A stretch of DNA of 64,000 nt, taken from assembly GCF_900129885.1 (NCBI RefSeq), contig NZ_FQXE01000003.1, forward strand, positions 248,001 to 312,000, in the 5' to 3' direction. A model generated the notes under the pieces. It was not told the DNA's origin. It searched no databases and was given only the letters and a program-made list of their open reading frames with translations. The DNA is from Pollutimonas bauzanensis. GTDB lineage: Bacteria; Pseudomonadota; Gammaproteobacteria; Burkholderiales; Burkholderiaceae_B. Each line of letters opens with the position of its first letter. The stretch's first letter is position 1. Positions 27,248-35,585 of this stretch are shown here, one piece after another. The translations under genes and the position numbers were made by a program.

Positions 27248-28129
27248 ATGCGCGGCACCCTGATCAAGATTACGGCGATAGCCGGGCTGGCCCTGGCGGC
27301 CACGGCGGTTTATTTTTCGCTGGACGGCGCCTCCGCGACGCAGGATGCCACCGAGCTGGCAAGCATCGAGGCGGGCGAATTCAGCTATTACCCGGCGGGC
27401 GACTATCTGCGCAATGGCAACCCCGTCAGCCCCGCGGTGCGCAATATGCGTTTCGAGCACGGCTTCCAGATGATGAAGCGCCAGGTCAGCCAGGCCGAGT
27501 ATGCCGCCTGCGTAAGCGACGGGGCCTGCAAGGCGCTGGACAAGGCGCAGCGCGCCGCGGTGGCGCCCGATCTGCCCGTGGTCGGCGTCAGCTGGCGCGA
27601 TGCCTCGGCCTATGCGGCCTGGCTGTCGGCGCGCACCGGCCATCACTATCGCCTGCCCAGCTACGCGGAGTGGGTCTACGCGGCGGGTTCGGCTTACCAG
27701 GAAGAAGCCGTTGTCGATGTCTCGGATCCCGGCGACCCCGCCCAGCGCTGGCTGCTCGAGTACAAGATCGAAACCCAGCGCCAGGCGACGGCTGACGAGG
27801 ACCCCCAGCCCTTTGGCAGCTTCGGGGTCAACCCGGCGGGCCTGTCCGACATGGCCGGCAACGTATGGGACTGGACCGACACCTGCCATACTCGCCAGGA
27901 GGTCGACCAGGCCGGCAACGTCGTCATGCCGCTGGGCGAGAACTGCGGGATACGCGTGGTGGCCGGCAAGCACCGCAGCTATATTTCAGACTTCATCCGC
28001 AACCCCAAGGGCGGCGCGTGTTCGGTCGGCGTGCCGCCCAGCAACCTGGGCCTGCGCCTGGTGCGCGATGCGGACGGCAAGGGCGGCAATGCCATCCAGA
28101 GCCCGCGCTCGCGGCTGGGCATATCGTAG
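27248..28129 (+). CDS. nirV: NirV-like formylglycine-generating-enzyme (SUMF1) family protein
   Basis: 293 residues: an N-terminal membrane anchor or signal (about 5-24) and a SUMF1/FGE-type domain in the periplasm with motifs QVSQAEYAACV, VVGVSWRDASAYAAWLSARTG, YRLPSYAEWVYAA, GLSDMAGNVWDWT and NLGLRLVRD. FGE-like NirV proteins are regularly found beside copper nitrite reductase genes; their role is not settled. ATG 27248 follows AGAAGG. Here the gene is separated from nirK by the regulator gene and faces it convergently. Confidence 0.8.
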   Translation: MRGTLIKITAIAGLALAATAVYFSLDGASATQDATELASIEAGEFSYYPAGDYLRNGNPVSPAVRNMRFEHGFQMMKRQVSQAEYAACVSDGACKALDKAQRAAVAPDLPVVGVSWRDASAYAAWLSARTGHHYRLPSYAEWVYAAGSAYQEEAVVDVSDPGDPAQRWLLEYKIETQRQATADEDPQPFGSFGVNPAGLSDMAGNVWDWTDTCHTRQEVDQAGNVVMPLGENCGIRVVAGKHRSYISDFIRNPKGGACSVGVPPSNLGLRLVRDADGKGGNAIQSPRSRLGIS

Positions 28130-28134
28130 CTGGC

Positions 28135-28164
28135 GGCGCGGGCCAGCGCCCTGCGCCCCGCGCC
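28135..28164. terminator. Hairpin between convergent nirV-like and regulator genes
   Basis: GGCGCGGG (28135-28142) pairs with CCCGCGCC (28157-28164). No T-run follows on either strand, so it is at most a partial or Rho-assisted terminator. Confidence 0.35.
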
Positions 28165-28166
28165 AG

Positions 28167-28907
28167 TCAGGTCGACTCGGCGTTGATGCCCGCGCTGCGC
28201 GTCGCTGGCGTGTGCGGCCCTTCGGCCAGGCGGATCAGATCGTCTATGGCGCAAACCACGATGCGCTTGCGCCCGCTGGTGACCAGGCCGCGGTCTTTCC
28301 AGGCGCTCATCAGGCGGCTGACGGTATGCAGGGTCGTGCCCGTCATTTCGGCGATATCCTGGCGCGTGATGGGGAAATCGATCAGGATGCCTTCGGGCGT
28401 CTGCTGGCCGGACTGGTCGACCAGCCGCAGAATGGCGCGCGCCACGCGCTGCTCGACTTCTTCCGTGGACAGTTCCTGTATGCGCGTGTGGGCGTCCTGC
28501 AGGCGCTGCCCCACGGTTTGCAGGGCATTGGAGGCGAAGTGCGGGTTGGTGGCGGTGAACTGGTCCCATTCCGACGACGGCCAGGCCAGGGCGAGGCTTT
28601 CGTGGACGGCGATGGTGGAGGCGGGGTAGTCGGGCCGGCGCATGGCGCGCGCGATGCCGAATACATCGCCGGGGTTGACATATCGCACCACGACTTGTTC
28701 GCCTTCGGCGGTTACCTGCACCACTTTCAGGTGGCCGTGCAGCAGCACGAAAAAACGGTCGGCGATTTCGCCCTGGCGGAAAGCGGCATCGCCGGCGGCC
28801 AGGCGGCACACCTGCGCAGTCTGCAGAACGGCATCCAGATCGGCGTCCGGCAATGACTTGAACAGATCAAGGTTTTTGATGAGGGACCGATTCAGATGTG
28901 AAGTCAT
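28167..28907 (-). CDS. Crp/Fnr-family transcriptional regulator, NnrR/Dnr-like
   Basis: 246 residues: cyclic-nucleotide-binding-type sensor domain (about 14-130), dimer helix (145-165) and winged HTH with [24 protein letters not shown]. The recognition helix has H-T-V-S-R where Fnr has E-x-x-S-R. Only two cysteines are present and none in the N-terminal Fnr cluster arrangement, so it should not be an oxygen-sensing Fe-S Fnr. Its position between nirV-like and nirK genes, both with TTGCG-type boxes, suggests it is a nitric-oxide-responsive activator of them (inference). Confidence 0.85.
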   Translation of the reverse strand: MTSHLNRSLIKNLDLFKSLPDADLDAVLQTAQVCRLAAGDAAFRQGEIADRFFVLLHGHLKVVQVTAEGEQVVVRYVNPGDVFGIARAMRRPDYPASTIAVHESLALAWPSSEWDQFTATNPHFASNALQTVGQRLQDAHTRIQELSTEEVEQRVARAILRLVDQSGQQTPEGILIDFPITRQDIAEMTGTTLHTVSRLMSAWKDRGLVTSGRKRIVVCAIDDLIRLAEGPHTPATRSAGINAEST

Positions 28908-29069
28908 CGCAAATCCATGCTGGTAACCAGGAATTTGATTCTACCATCGGCGGGCGGGGGAAGTGCCCCGTATGCCGCGCATTGGCGCGTCTTGGCGCCC
29001 TTCCGTGCGTGCGGATAAACCACAGGGAGGGTCTTATTGGTGGAAACCCGTATAAATGTGCTTCCGAGT

Positions 29070-29083
29070 TTGCGCTGCAACAA
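29070..29083 (+). promoter_or_regulatory. Fnr/NnrR-type box upstream of nirK
   Basis: TTGCGCTGCAACAA, identical to the box upstream of the nirV-like gene. The shared stretch 29067-29086 is 20 bp identical, and the next 13 bp match at 9 positions. A TATCAA -10 candidate at 29104-29109 sits at class II spacing, giving a start near 29116 and a leader of about 120 nt. Confidence 0.68.
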
Positions 29084-29194
29084 AGAAGAGGGAGGGGCGC
29101 TGGTATCAAATGGACACATGGATCAATAGCACCGGGTCCGGAAAGCGAAAAAAACGCGACATGCTTTCCGGGATTTCAGCCGGCCTTTGTCGTC

Positions 29195-29212
29195 GTTCGA
29201 TATCAGTCGAAC
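29195..29212. promoter_or_regulatory. 18-bp palindrome in the nirK leader
   Basis: GTTCGA-TATCAG-TCGAAC, perfect 6-bp arms, ending 24 bp before the nirK ATG. It could be a repressor operator within the leader or chance; it does not match the NsrR or Fnr consensus I know. Confidence 0.35.
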
Positions 29213-29236
29213 ATTTTCTGTAAACGGAGCTTCATC

Positions 29237-30367
29237 ATGGAACGTCGTTCATTTCTTAAAACAGCAGGCCTGGGCGCCATGGCAGGTTCGGCCGCAATGG
29301 CAGCTCCGGCGTTGGCAAAGGGCGCGCCAGCAACCGCCGGCAAACCCATGTCGGAACCCGAGATTGCCAAGCTCAAACGCATCAAGGTAGACCTGGTCGC
29401 TCCGCCGTTCGTGCACAAGCACGACCAGGTGGTCGACGCGACGCCCCGCATCGTCGAATTCCGCATGGTCATCGAAGAAAAGAAAATGGTCATCGACAGC
29501 AAGGGCACGACCCTGCAGGCCATGACGTTCAACGGCTCCATGCCCGGCCCCACCCTGGTGGTCAATGCCGGCGACTATGTCGAACTCACCCTGGTGAATC
29601 CGGCCACCAACGCCATGCCGCACAACGTGGATTTCCACGGCGCCACCGGCGCCCTGGGCGGCGCCAAGCTGACCGATGTCAACCCGGGCCAGCAAGTCAC
29701 GCTGCGCTTCAAGGCGGACCGCGCAGGCACTTTTGTTTATCACTGCGCGCCTCCGGGAATGGTGCCATGGCACGTCGTATCGGGGATGAGCGGCACCCTG
29801 ATGGTGCTGCCGCGCGGCGGCCTCAAGGACCCCGCCGGCAATCCATTGCGCTACGACCGGGCCTACACCATAGGCGAATTCGACCTGTACATCCCCAAGG
29901 ATGAAAACGGCAAGTACAAGGAATACCAGACCCTGGCCGAAAGCTATGGCGATACGGTGGAAGTGATGCGCAAGCTGATACCCACCCACGTCGTGTTCAA
30001 CGGCAAGGTGGGGGCCTTGACGGGCGACGGCGCCCTGAAGGCGAAGGTCGGCGAAACCATCCTGCTGATCCACTCGCAGGCCAACCGCGACACGCGTCCG
30101 CACCTCATCGGCGGGCATGGCGACTGGGTCTGGGAAACGGGCAAGTTCGACAATCCGCCGGAACGCGACCTTGAAACCTGGTTCGTCCGCGGCGGTTCGG
30201 CGGCAGCGGCGCTCTACACCTTCAAGCAGCCCGGCGTCTATGCCTACCTGAACCACAACCTGATCGAAGCCTTCGAGCTGGGGGCCGCTGGCCATGTGGT
30301 GGTCGAAGGCAAATGGAACGACGACCTGATGAAACAGATCAAGCCTGCGGGCCCCATCACCGCGTAA
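29237..30367 (+). CDS. nirK: Copper-containing nitrite reductase
   Basis: Periplasmic enzyme reducing nitrite to nitric oxide in denitrification. 376 residues. The N-terminus [10 protein letters not shown] is a twin-arginine (Tat) signal, as expected for a cofactor-loaded protein. Two cupredoxin domains. Type 1 copper ligands are H129, C170, H179 and M184 ([24 protein letters not shown]); type 2 copper ligands H134 and H169, with a third His in the C-terminal [16 protein letters not shown] precedes the ATG. A c-type cytochrome gene follows, a likely electron donor. Confidence 0.96.
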   Translation: MERRSFLKTAGLGAMAGSAAMAAPALAKGAPATAGKPMSEPEIAKLKRIKVDLVAPPFVHKHDQVVDATPRIVEFRMVIEEKKMVIDSKGTTLQAMTFNGSMPGPTLVVNAGDYVELTLVNPATNAMPHNVDFHGATGALGGAKLTDVNPGQQVTLRFKADRAGTFVYHCAPPGMVPWHVVSGMSGTLMVLPRGGLKDPAGNPLRYDRAYTIGEFDLYIPKDENGKYKEYQTLAESYGDTVEVMRKLIPTHVVFNGKVGALTGDGALKAKVGETILLIHSQANRDTRPHLIGGHGDWVWETGKFDNPPERDLETWFVRGGSAAAALYTFKQPGVYAYLNHNLIEAFELGAAGHVVVEGKWNDDLMKQIKPAGPITA

Positions 30368-30378
30368 GGCGGGGCCGG

Positions 30379-30478
30379 GATACCGCCGAAGGTATCCGCA
30401 TGTAGCAAAAAGCTGCCCGGTGTATCGGGCAGCTTCAGGAAAAGCAGTGATGCAAACGATGCGCCGCGTGGCGCATCG
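30379..30478 (+). other. Three successive hairpins between nirK and the cytochrome gene
   Basis: Perfect stems: GATACC/GGTATC (30379-30396), AAGCTGCCCG/CGGGCAGCTT (30410-30435) and CGATGCGCC/GGCGCATCG (30457-30478). None is followed by a T-run on the plus strand, although the second has five T on the minus strand. They could stabilise or process the nirK mRNA, or attenuate the downstream gene. Confidence 0.6.
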
Positions 30479-30502
30479 CCAGACAAAATATTGGAGATAC
30501 TT

Positions 30503-30838
30503 ATGTTGAAGCTTGCCTACGTTGCCTTGGCCATCGCCATGGGAGCCGGCCTGGCGCCGGCCGTGGCTGCCGCAGCGGGCGAGGCTGCCGCCACGGTCAA
30601 TCCCGCCGGCGAGAAACTCTACAAATCGGCCTGTATCGCTTGCCACAGCACCGGCGTGGCCAATGCCCCCAAGCTGGGCAACAAAGAAGCTTGGGCCCCG
30701 CTGATTGCGCAAGGCATGGATGCCATGATGCAAGTGGCGATCCAGGGCAAGGGCGCCATGCCTCCGCGCGGGGCTTCCTCGGCCGACGACGCCACGCTGC
30801 GCGCCGCCATTGAATATATGGTGCAGTCCTCCCAATAA
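30503..30838 (+). CDS. Small c-type cytochrome (cytochrome c5-like)
   Basis: 111 residues: Sec signal (about 1-25), haem-binding C44-I-A-C-H48, and a distal Met in GAMPPRG. Single-haem periplasmic cytochrome, probably the electron donor to NirK because it directly follows it. ATG is preceded by GGAGAT at good spacing. A terminator lies about 110 bp after the stop. Confidence 0.9.
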   Translation: MLKLAYVALAIAMGAGLAPAVAAAAGEAAATVNPAGEKLYKSACIACHSTGVANAPKLGNKEAWAPLIAQGMDAMMQVAIQGKGAMPPRGASSADDATLRAAIEYMVQSSQ

Positions 30839-30950
30839 GCCCGCTGCGGTCGGCGAAATTGGCGCCCGCCCGCTGCCGCGGCGCTAAGCAAGCTGTCACA
30901 GTTCCTCGGGAAAATACCGATATTTAAACCCGATCAGCTGGATACACTGG

Positions 30951-30981
30951 CTCCATGTCATAGGCATGGGGTCTTTTTTTT
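30951..30981 (+). terminator. Intrinsic terminator closing the nirK unit
   Basis: Stem CTCCATG/CATGGGG (30951-30957 with 30965-30971, one T-G pair), 7-nt loop, then TC and eight T. It separates the denitrification genes from the peptide transporter operon. Confidence 0.75.
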
Positions 30982-31088
30982 ATCGCCGGGCCGCGCGGCC
31001 ACGCAGTGGACGTGCGTGGGGGCCATTTTTCATTCGTTGTTTTAGTAGCCTACCCGTCCAACGTACACGTAAAAAGGGCAGCATAAAC

Positions 31089-32672
31089 ATGAAGTCAATA
31101 CGAAAAAACCTGATCTTGTCGGCGCTAGCTGCCAGCTTTTTCTGTATCGCGGGCGCGGCGCAGGCGCGCGACCTGACCATCGCCTTGCGCTCCGAGCCCA
31201 GTTCGATGGATCCGCAATTCCATTCGCTCACGCCCAATACCCAGCTGTCCGAAACCCTTTTCGATCCCCTCGTGCGCACCGACGCCAACGCCAAGCCCGT
31301 TCCTTCGCTGGCCGAATCCTGGCAGGTCGACGGCGATGTCTGGACTTTCAAGCTGCGCCCCGATGTCAAGTTCGCCGATGGCTCGCCATTCACCTCCGAA
31401 GACGTGCTGTTCACCTATGCCCGGGTGCCCAAGGTGCCCAACAGTCCCTCGTCGTATTCCCTGTACCTGAGCTCCGTGGAAAAGGTCGAAGCGCCGGATC
31501 CGCTGACGGTCAGGATCACCACCAAGGGCCCTTCGCCGGTTCTGCTGCCGAATTTGTCCATGGTGCCCATCATGTCCAAGAAAGCCGCGTCGGGCCCGGC
31601 GCCGGAGGGCAAGACCACCGTCGAGCTCAACCGCGGCGACGGCCTGGTGGGCACGGGCCCCTATAAATTCGTTTCCTGGAAGCGCGGCGCGGAAATCGTC
31701 TTCGAGCGCAATGAACATTACTGGGGTGAGAAGCCGGCCTGGGACAAAGTCATCTACCGGCCGATTTCCAATTCCGCCGCGCGCGTCGCCGCGCTGCTGG
31801 CCGGCGATGTCGACCTCATCGAGGACCCGCCCACCGACGACCTGCCCAAATTGAAGAATGACAAGAACCTGCGCGTCCAGGAAACGCCTTCGGTGCGCGT
31901 CATTTATATCGCCCTGAACCAGGGCGCGGAAGTCCCCCCCGGCATGTCGGGCACGTCGGGCAAGAACCCCCTGGCCGACAAGCGCGTGCGCGAGGCGCTG
32001 TCGCTGGCCATCGACCGCAAGGCCATCGTCGAGCGGGTCATGGGCGGCGCGGCGCAAACCGCCGCCAACTTGCTGGCGTATCCGGGCTTCGGCACGTCCG
32101 AGGCGCTTTCCAAAGTGCCGCCCGCCGATCCCGCCAAGGCCAAGGAATTGCTGGCCGCCGCCGGCTACCCCGAGGGCTTTACCGTGTCGCTGGGGTCGCC
32201 CGCCGGACGCTACACCAATGACCAGCGCATCGCCCAAGTGGTGGCTTCCATGTGGGCGCGCATAGGCGTCAAGGCCAATGTCGAAACCATGGCGCCCCCG
32301 GTGTTCTTCAAGAAGCGCGACAGCTATGCCTTCAGCACCTATCTGGCCGGCTGGGCGGCAAGCTCGGGCGAAATGCTCAACCCGCTGATGGCGCTGGTCC
32401 TGACCAAGGACCCGGCCAAGGGCCTGGGCACGACCAACTGGAGCAAATATTCCAACCCCGAGCTCGACAAGCTGGTCCTCGAGGCCTCCCGCACGCTGGA
32501 CGACGGCAAGCGTTCCGAAATGCTGCAGGAGGCCGGCGCCATGGTGATGGCGGACTACGGTGTCCTGCCCTTGCAGTTCGAGCTCTCGGTATGGGCCATG
32601 AAGAAGGACATACACTATAGCGGCCGCAGCGACCAGATGACCCTGGCGCAGTACATGACGCCGGCCGAATAG
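31089..32672 (+). CDS. Peptide-type ABC transporter substrate-binding protein (family 5)
   Basis: Periplasmic DppA/OppA-type binding protein, 527 residues. Export signal (about 5-27, AGAAQARDLT), then LRSEPSSMDPQFHSLTPN, the family-5 signature GDVWTFKLRPDVKFADGSPFTSEDV, and NPLADKRVREALSLAIDRKAI. First gene of an operon with two permeases and two ATPases. Dipeptides or oligopeptides are the default ligand; neighbours suggest modified or N-acylated amino acids as an alternative. Confidence 0.92.
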   Translation: MKSIRKNLILSALAASFFCIAGAAQARDLTIALRSEPSSMDPQFHSLTPNTQLSETLFDPLVRTDANAKPVPSLAESWQVDGDVWTFKLRPDVKFADGSPFTSEDVLFTYARVPKVPNSPSSYSLYLSSVEKVEAPDPLTVRITTKGPSPVLLPNLSMVPIMSKKAASGPAPEGKTTVELNRGDGLVGTGPYKFVSWKRGAEIVFERNEHYWGEKPAWDKVIYRPISNSAARVAALLAGDVDLIEDPPTDDLPKLKNDKNLRVQETPSVRVIYIALNQGAEVPPGMSGTSGKNPLADKRVREALSLAIDRKAIVERVMGGAAQTAANLLAYPGFGTSEALSKVPPADPAKAKELLAAAGYPEGFTVSLGSPAGRYTNDQRIAQVVASMWARIGVKANVETMAPPVFFKKRDSYAFSTYLAGWAASSGEMLNPLMALVLTKDPAKGLGTTNWSKYSNPELDKLVLEASRTLDDGKRSEMLQEAGAMVMADYGVLPLQFELSVWAMKKDIHYSGRSDQMTLAQYMTPAE

Positions 32673-32686
32673 GCCGCGGCAAGCCT

Positions 32687-33661
32687 GTGCTGCCAACCAT
32701 CATCCGCCGTCTATTGCAGACGGCGCTGGTCGTGCTGGTCATGTCGGCGCTGGTGTTTGCCGGCCTTTATCTGGTCGGCGACCCGGTGTCCATGCTGGCC
32801 AGCCCGGAAGCCACCGACGCCGAGCGGGAACTCATACGCCAGAGCCTGGGCCTGGACCTGCCATTGTGGCAGCAATACTTCATCTTTCTGGGCAAGGCGG
32901 CGCAGCTGGATTTCGGCAACAGCTTCCTGACCGGCGAGCCGGCCATGCAACTGATACTCGAGCGCATGCCGGCCACGCTCGAACTGGCCACGCTGGCCAT
33001 GCTGTGCTCCATGCTGGTTGGCGTGCCGCTGGGCGTCTATGCCGGGCTCAAGCCGCAAGGCGCAGGCGCGCGCTCCATCATGGCCGGATCGGTGCTGGGC
33101 TTTTCTTTGCCCAATTTCTGGGTGGGGCTGATGCTTATCATGCTTTTCGCGGTAATGCTGGGCTGGTTTCCCGCGGGCGGGCGCGGGCCTGTGCAATGGG
33201 TGGGGCCGTTCCAACTGAGCGTCTTCAACTGGCAGGGCCTGCAAAGCCTGGTCCTGCCCGTGGCGACCATAGCCACGGCCAAGGGCGCGCTGATCATACG
33301 CGTGACGCGGGCCGCCACGCGCGAATGCCTGCCGCAGGACTACATCAAATACGCGCGCGCCAAAGGCCTGACCCGCCGGCGCGTGCTGGGCGTGCATCTG
33401 CTCAAGAACATACTGATACCCATCGTGACCATAGGAGGCCTGGAATACGGGCAGGTGATCGCGTTCGCGGTGGTGACCGAAACGGTGTTTTCCTGGCCTG
33501 GCATGGGCAAGCTGCTGATCGATTCCATCATCACCCTGGACCGGCCCGTGGTGGTGGCGTATCTGATGCTCACCGTGGTGTTCCTCGCCTTGCTCAACCT
33601 GGCGGTGGACATTGCCTACACCATACTGGACCCGCGCGTGCGCATAGGGGCCGCGGCATGA
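32687..33661 (+). CDS. Peptide-type ABC transporter permease (DppB-like)
   Basis: 324-residue inner-membrane protein with six predicted helices; GTG start at 32687. The N-terminal helix IIRRLLQTALVVLVMSALVF and the long periplasmic loop are typical of DppB. The EAA loop is YIKYARAKGLTRRRVLGVHLL. The stop overlaps the next permease gene by 4 bp. Confidence 0.92.
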   Translation: MLPTIIRRLLQTALVVLVMSALVFAGLYLVGDPVSMLASPEATDAERELIRQSLGLDLPLWQQYFIFLGKAAQLDFGNSFLTGEPAMQLILERMPATLELATLAMLCSMLVGVPLGVYAGLKPQGAGARSIMAGSVLGFSLPNFWVGLMLIMLFAVMLGWFPAGGRGPVQWVGPFQLSVFNWQGLQSLVLPVATIATAKGALIIRVTRAATRECLPQDYIKYARAKGLTRRRVLGVHLLKNILIPIVTIGGLEYGQVIAFAVVTETVFSWPGMGKLLIDSIITLDRPVVVAYLMLTVVFLALLNLAVDIAYTILDPRVRIGAAA

Positions 33662-34587
33662 CGGCGCACTTGGCCAGCGCGGCGGTGCTGCCGGAGCACG
33701 AAAGCCTGTGGCGGGTCTTCATGGCGCAATTCCTGTCCAGCAAGCTTGCCGTCATGGGTTTGGCCATGCTGCTGCTGTTCCTGGCCCTGGCCATTTTCGC
33801 GCCGTGGATAGCCCCGCAAAACCCCTTCGACATCGGCACCCTGGACATCATGGATTCCAAGATGCCGCCGGGCAGCGTCGGCATCGACAGCGGCATGACC
33901 TATTGGCTGGGCACCGACGGCCAGGCGCGCGACATCTTTTCCGCCATTCTGTACGGCATGCGCATCAGCCTGTTCGTGGGCCTGGTGTCGGTGTCGGCGG
34001 CCTTTCTTATCGGTTCGGCGGCGGGCCTGGTGTCGGCCTACTTCGGCGGGCGCATCGATGCCTTGTTGATGCGCACGGTGGATATCCAGCTGTCTTTCCC
34101 GGCCATCCTGGTGGCCTTGATCCTGCTGGCGGTGCTGGGCAAAGGCGTGGATAAAGTGATTTATGCGCTGATCGCCGTGCAGTGGGCCTATTTCGCCCGC
34201 GCGGCGCGCGCGGCTGCCATCGTCGAGCGCAACAAGGAATATGTCGAGGCGGCCCGCTGCATGTCCCTGTCCTGGCACAGAATCCTGTGGCGCCATGTAT
34301 TTCCCAATTGCATACCGCCGCTCATGGTGATCGCCACCATCGATCTGGCGCACGCCATTGCGCTGGAAGCCACGCTTTCCTTCCTGGGCGTGGGGGTGCC
34401 GGTCACCGAGCCGTCGCTGGGCATGCTGATTTCCAATGGCTTCGAGTTCCTGCTGTCGGGCAGCTACTGGATTTCCTTTTTCCCCGGCATAGCGCTGGCG
34501 CTGGTGGTCGTCGCCATCAACCTGGTGGGGGACCATTTGCGCGACATCCTGAACCCGCGCAACGATATCCAGGGGGTCAGCCTGTGA
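33658..34587 (+). CDS. Peptide-type ABC transporter permease (DppC-like)
   Basis: 309 residues, six helices; ATG 33658 overlaps the DppB-like stop (ATGA). The motif LGTDGQARDIFSAILYGMRISL is typical of DppC, and the EAA loop is EAARCMSLSWHRILWRHVFPN. The open frame extends well upstream inside the previous gene, but that part is not coding. Confidence 0.92.
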   Translation: MTAHLASAAVLPEHESLWRVFMAQFLSSKLAVMGLAMLLLFLALAIFAPWIAPQNPFDIGTLDIMDSKMPPGSVGIDSGMTYWLGTDGQARDIFSAILYGMRISLFVGLVSVSAAFLIGSAAGLVSAYFGGRIDALLMRTVDIQLSFPAILVALILLAVLGKGVDKVIYALIAVQWAYFARAARAAAIVERNKEYVEAARCMSLSWHRILWRHVFPNCIPPLMVIATIDLAHAIALEATLSFLGVGVPVTEPSLGMLISNGFEFLLSGSYWISFFPGIALALVVVAINLVGDHLRDILNPRNDIQGVSL

Positions 34588-35585
34588 ACGCGACCCATGC
34601 GCCGCCGTCCCATTCCGGCGAACCGCTGCTGGATGTGCAAGGCCTGCGGACCTGGTTCCATACGCGCGAGGGCGTGGTCAAGGCGGTGGACGGCGTGGCC
34701 CTGCAGCTGTGGCAGGGAGAGATCCTGGGGCTGGTGGGCGAGTCGGGGTCAGGCAAGAGCATTACCGGGTTTTCGCTGCTGCGGCTGGTGGACGAGCCGG
34801 GCCGCATGCAGGCCGACCGGCTGTTTTTCAATGGCCGCGACCTGCAGCGATTGTCGGAGGAAGAATACCGCCATTTGCGGGGGCGCGACATGGCGCTGAT
34901 TTTCCAGGACCCATCCACGACGCTCAATCCCGTCTTGCGCATCGATACGCAAATGATAGAAGCGGTGCAGGCGCACAACCGGGTCTCGCGCCAGGCCGCC
35001 CGCGCGCGGGCGCTCGAGGTGCTGAGGAAAGTGGGCATCCCCGCGCCCGAAGAGCGCCTGCGGGTCTATCCGCAACACTTGTCGGGCGGCATGCGCCAGC
35101 GCATCGCCATCGCCATTGCCTTGCTGAATTCGCCCAGGCTGATCATCGCCGACGAGCCCACGACGGCGCTGGATGTGACGATACAGGGCCAGATCCTGTA
35201 CGAGGTGCAGAAGCTTTGCCGCGAGACGGGAACCGCGCTGATCTGGATCACGCATGACCTGGCCATCGTGTCCGGGCTGGCCGACAGGCTGGCGGTGATG
35301 TATGCCGGCCGCATCGTCGAAACGGCTCCCGCCAGCCGGATCATAGGCGCGGCGCAACACCCCTACACGCACGGGCTGATCTCTTCGATTCCGTCGATCC
35401 AGACCCGCGGCCGCGAACTGTTCCAGATTCCGGGCTCCACGCCGTCGCTGCTGAACCTTCCCGGCGGCTGCCCATTCCGTACACGCTGTTATCGCGCCAC
35501 CGCGCAGTGCCAGAACGACCCCTTGCTGGAGGAAACAGCGCCGGGGCACTGGGTAAGCTGCTGGCATAAAGGGGTGCAGGCATGA
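34584..35585 (+). CDS. Peptide-type ABC transporter ATP-binding protein (DppD-like)
   Basis: 333 residues. GTG 34584 overlaps the permease stop (GTGA). Walker A GESGSGKS, signature LSGGMRQRIA, Walker B LIIADEPTTALD, and the C-terminal oligopeptide/dipeptide transporter domain with the cysteine-rich PGGCPFRTRCYRATAQC expected to hold an iron-sulfur cluster in this family. Works as a heterodimer with the next gene product. Confidence 0.93.
   Translation: MNATHAPPSHSGEPLLDVQGLRTWFHTREGVVKAVDGVALQLWQGEILGLVGESGSGKSITGFSLLRLVDEPGRMQADRLFFNGRDLQRLSEEEYRHLRGRDMALIFQDPSTTLNPVLRIDTQMIEAVQAHNRVSRQAARARALEVLRKVGIPAPEERLRVYPQHLSGGMRQRIAIAIALLNSPRLIIADEPTTALDVTIQGQILYEVQKLCRETGTALIWITHDLAIVSGLADRLAVMYAGRIVETAPASRIIGAAQHPYTHGLISSIPSIQTRGRELFQIPGSTPSLLNLPGGCPFRTRCYRATAQCQNDPLLEETAPGHWVSCWHKGVQA

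Larger units (their letters stand above)
28908..29236. other. Divergent regulator/nirK intergenic region
   Basis: 329 bp without a gene. On the minus strand TAGAAT (28939-28944) is a possible -10 for the regulator. On the plus strand it holds the Fnr/NnrR-type box at 29070-29083, a possible -10 TATCAA (29104-29109) about 40 bp downstream of the box centre, and a palindrome at 29195-29212. The nirK frame is open through much of this stretch, but the Tat signal fixes the start at 29237. Confidence 0.6.

Noticed and set aside
28898-29236. N-terminal extension of nirK by 113 codons
   Set aside because: The Tat signal [10 protein letters not shown] must be N-terminal, and the upstream stretch contains the promoter region.
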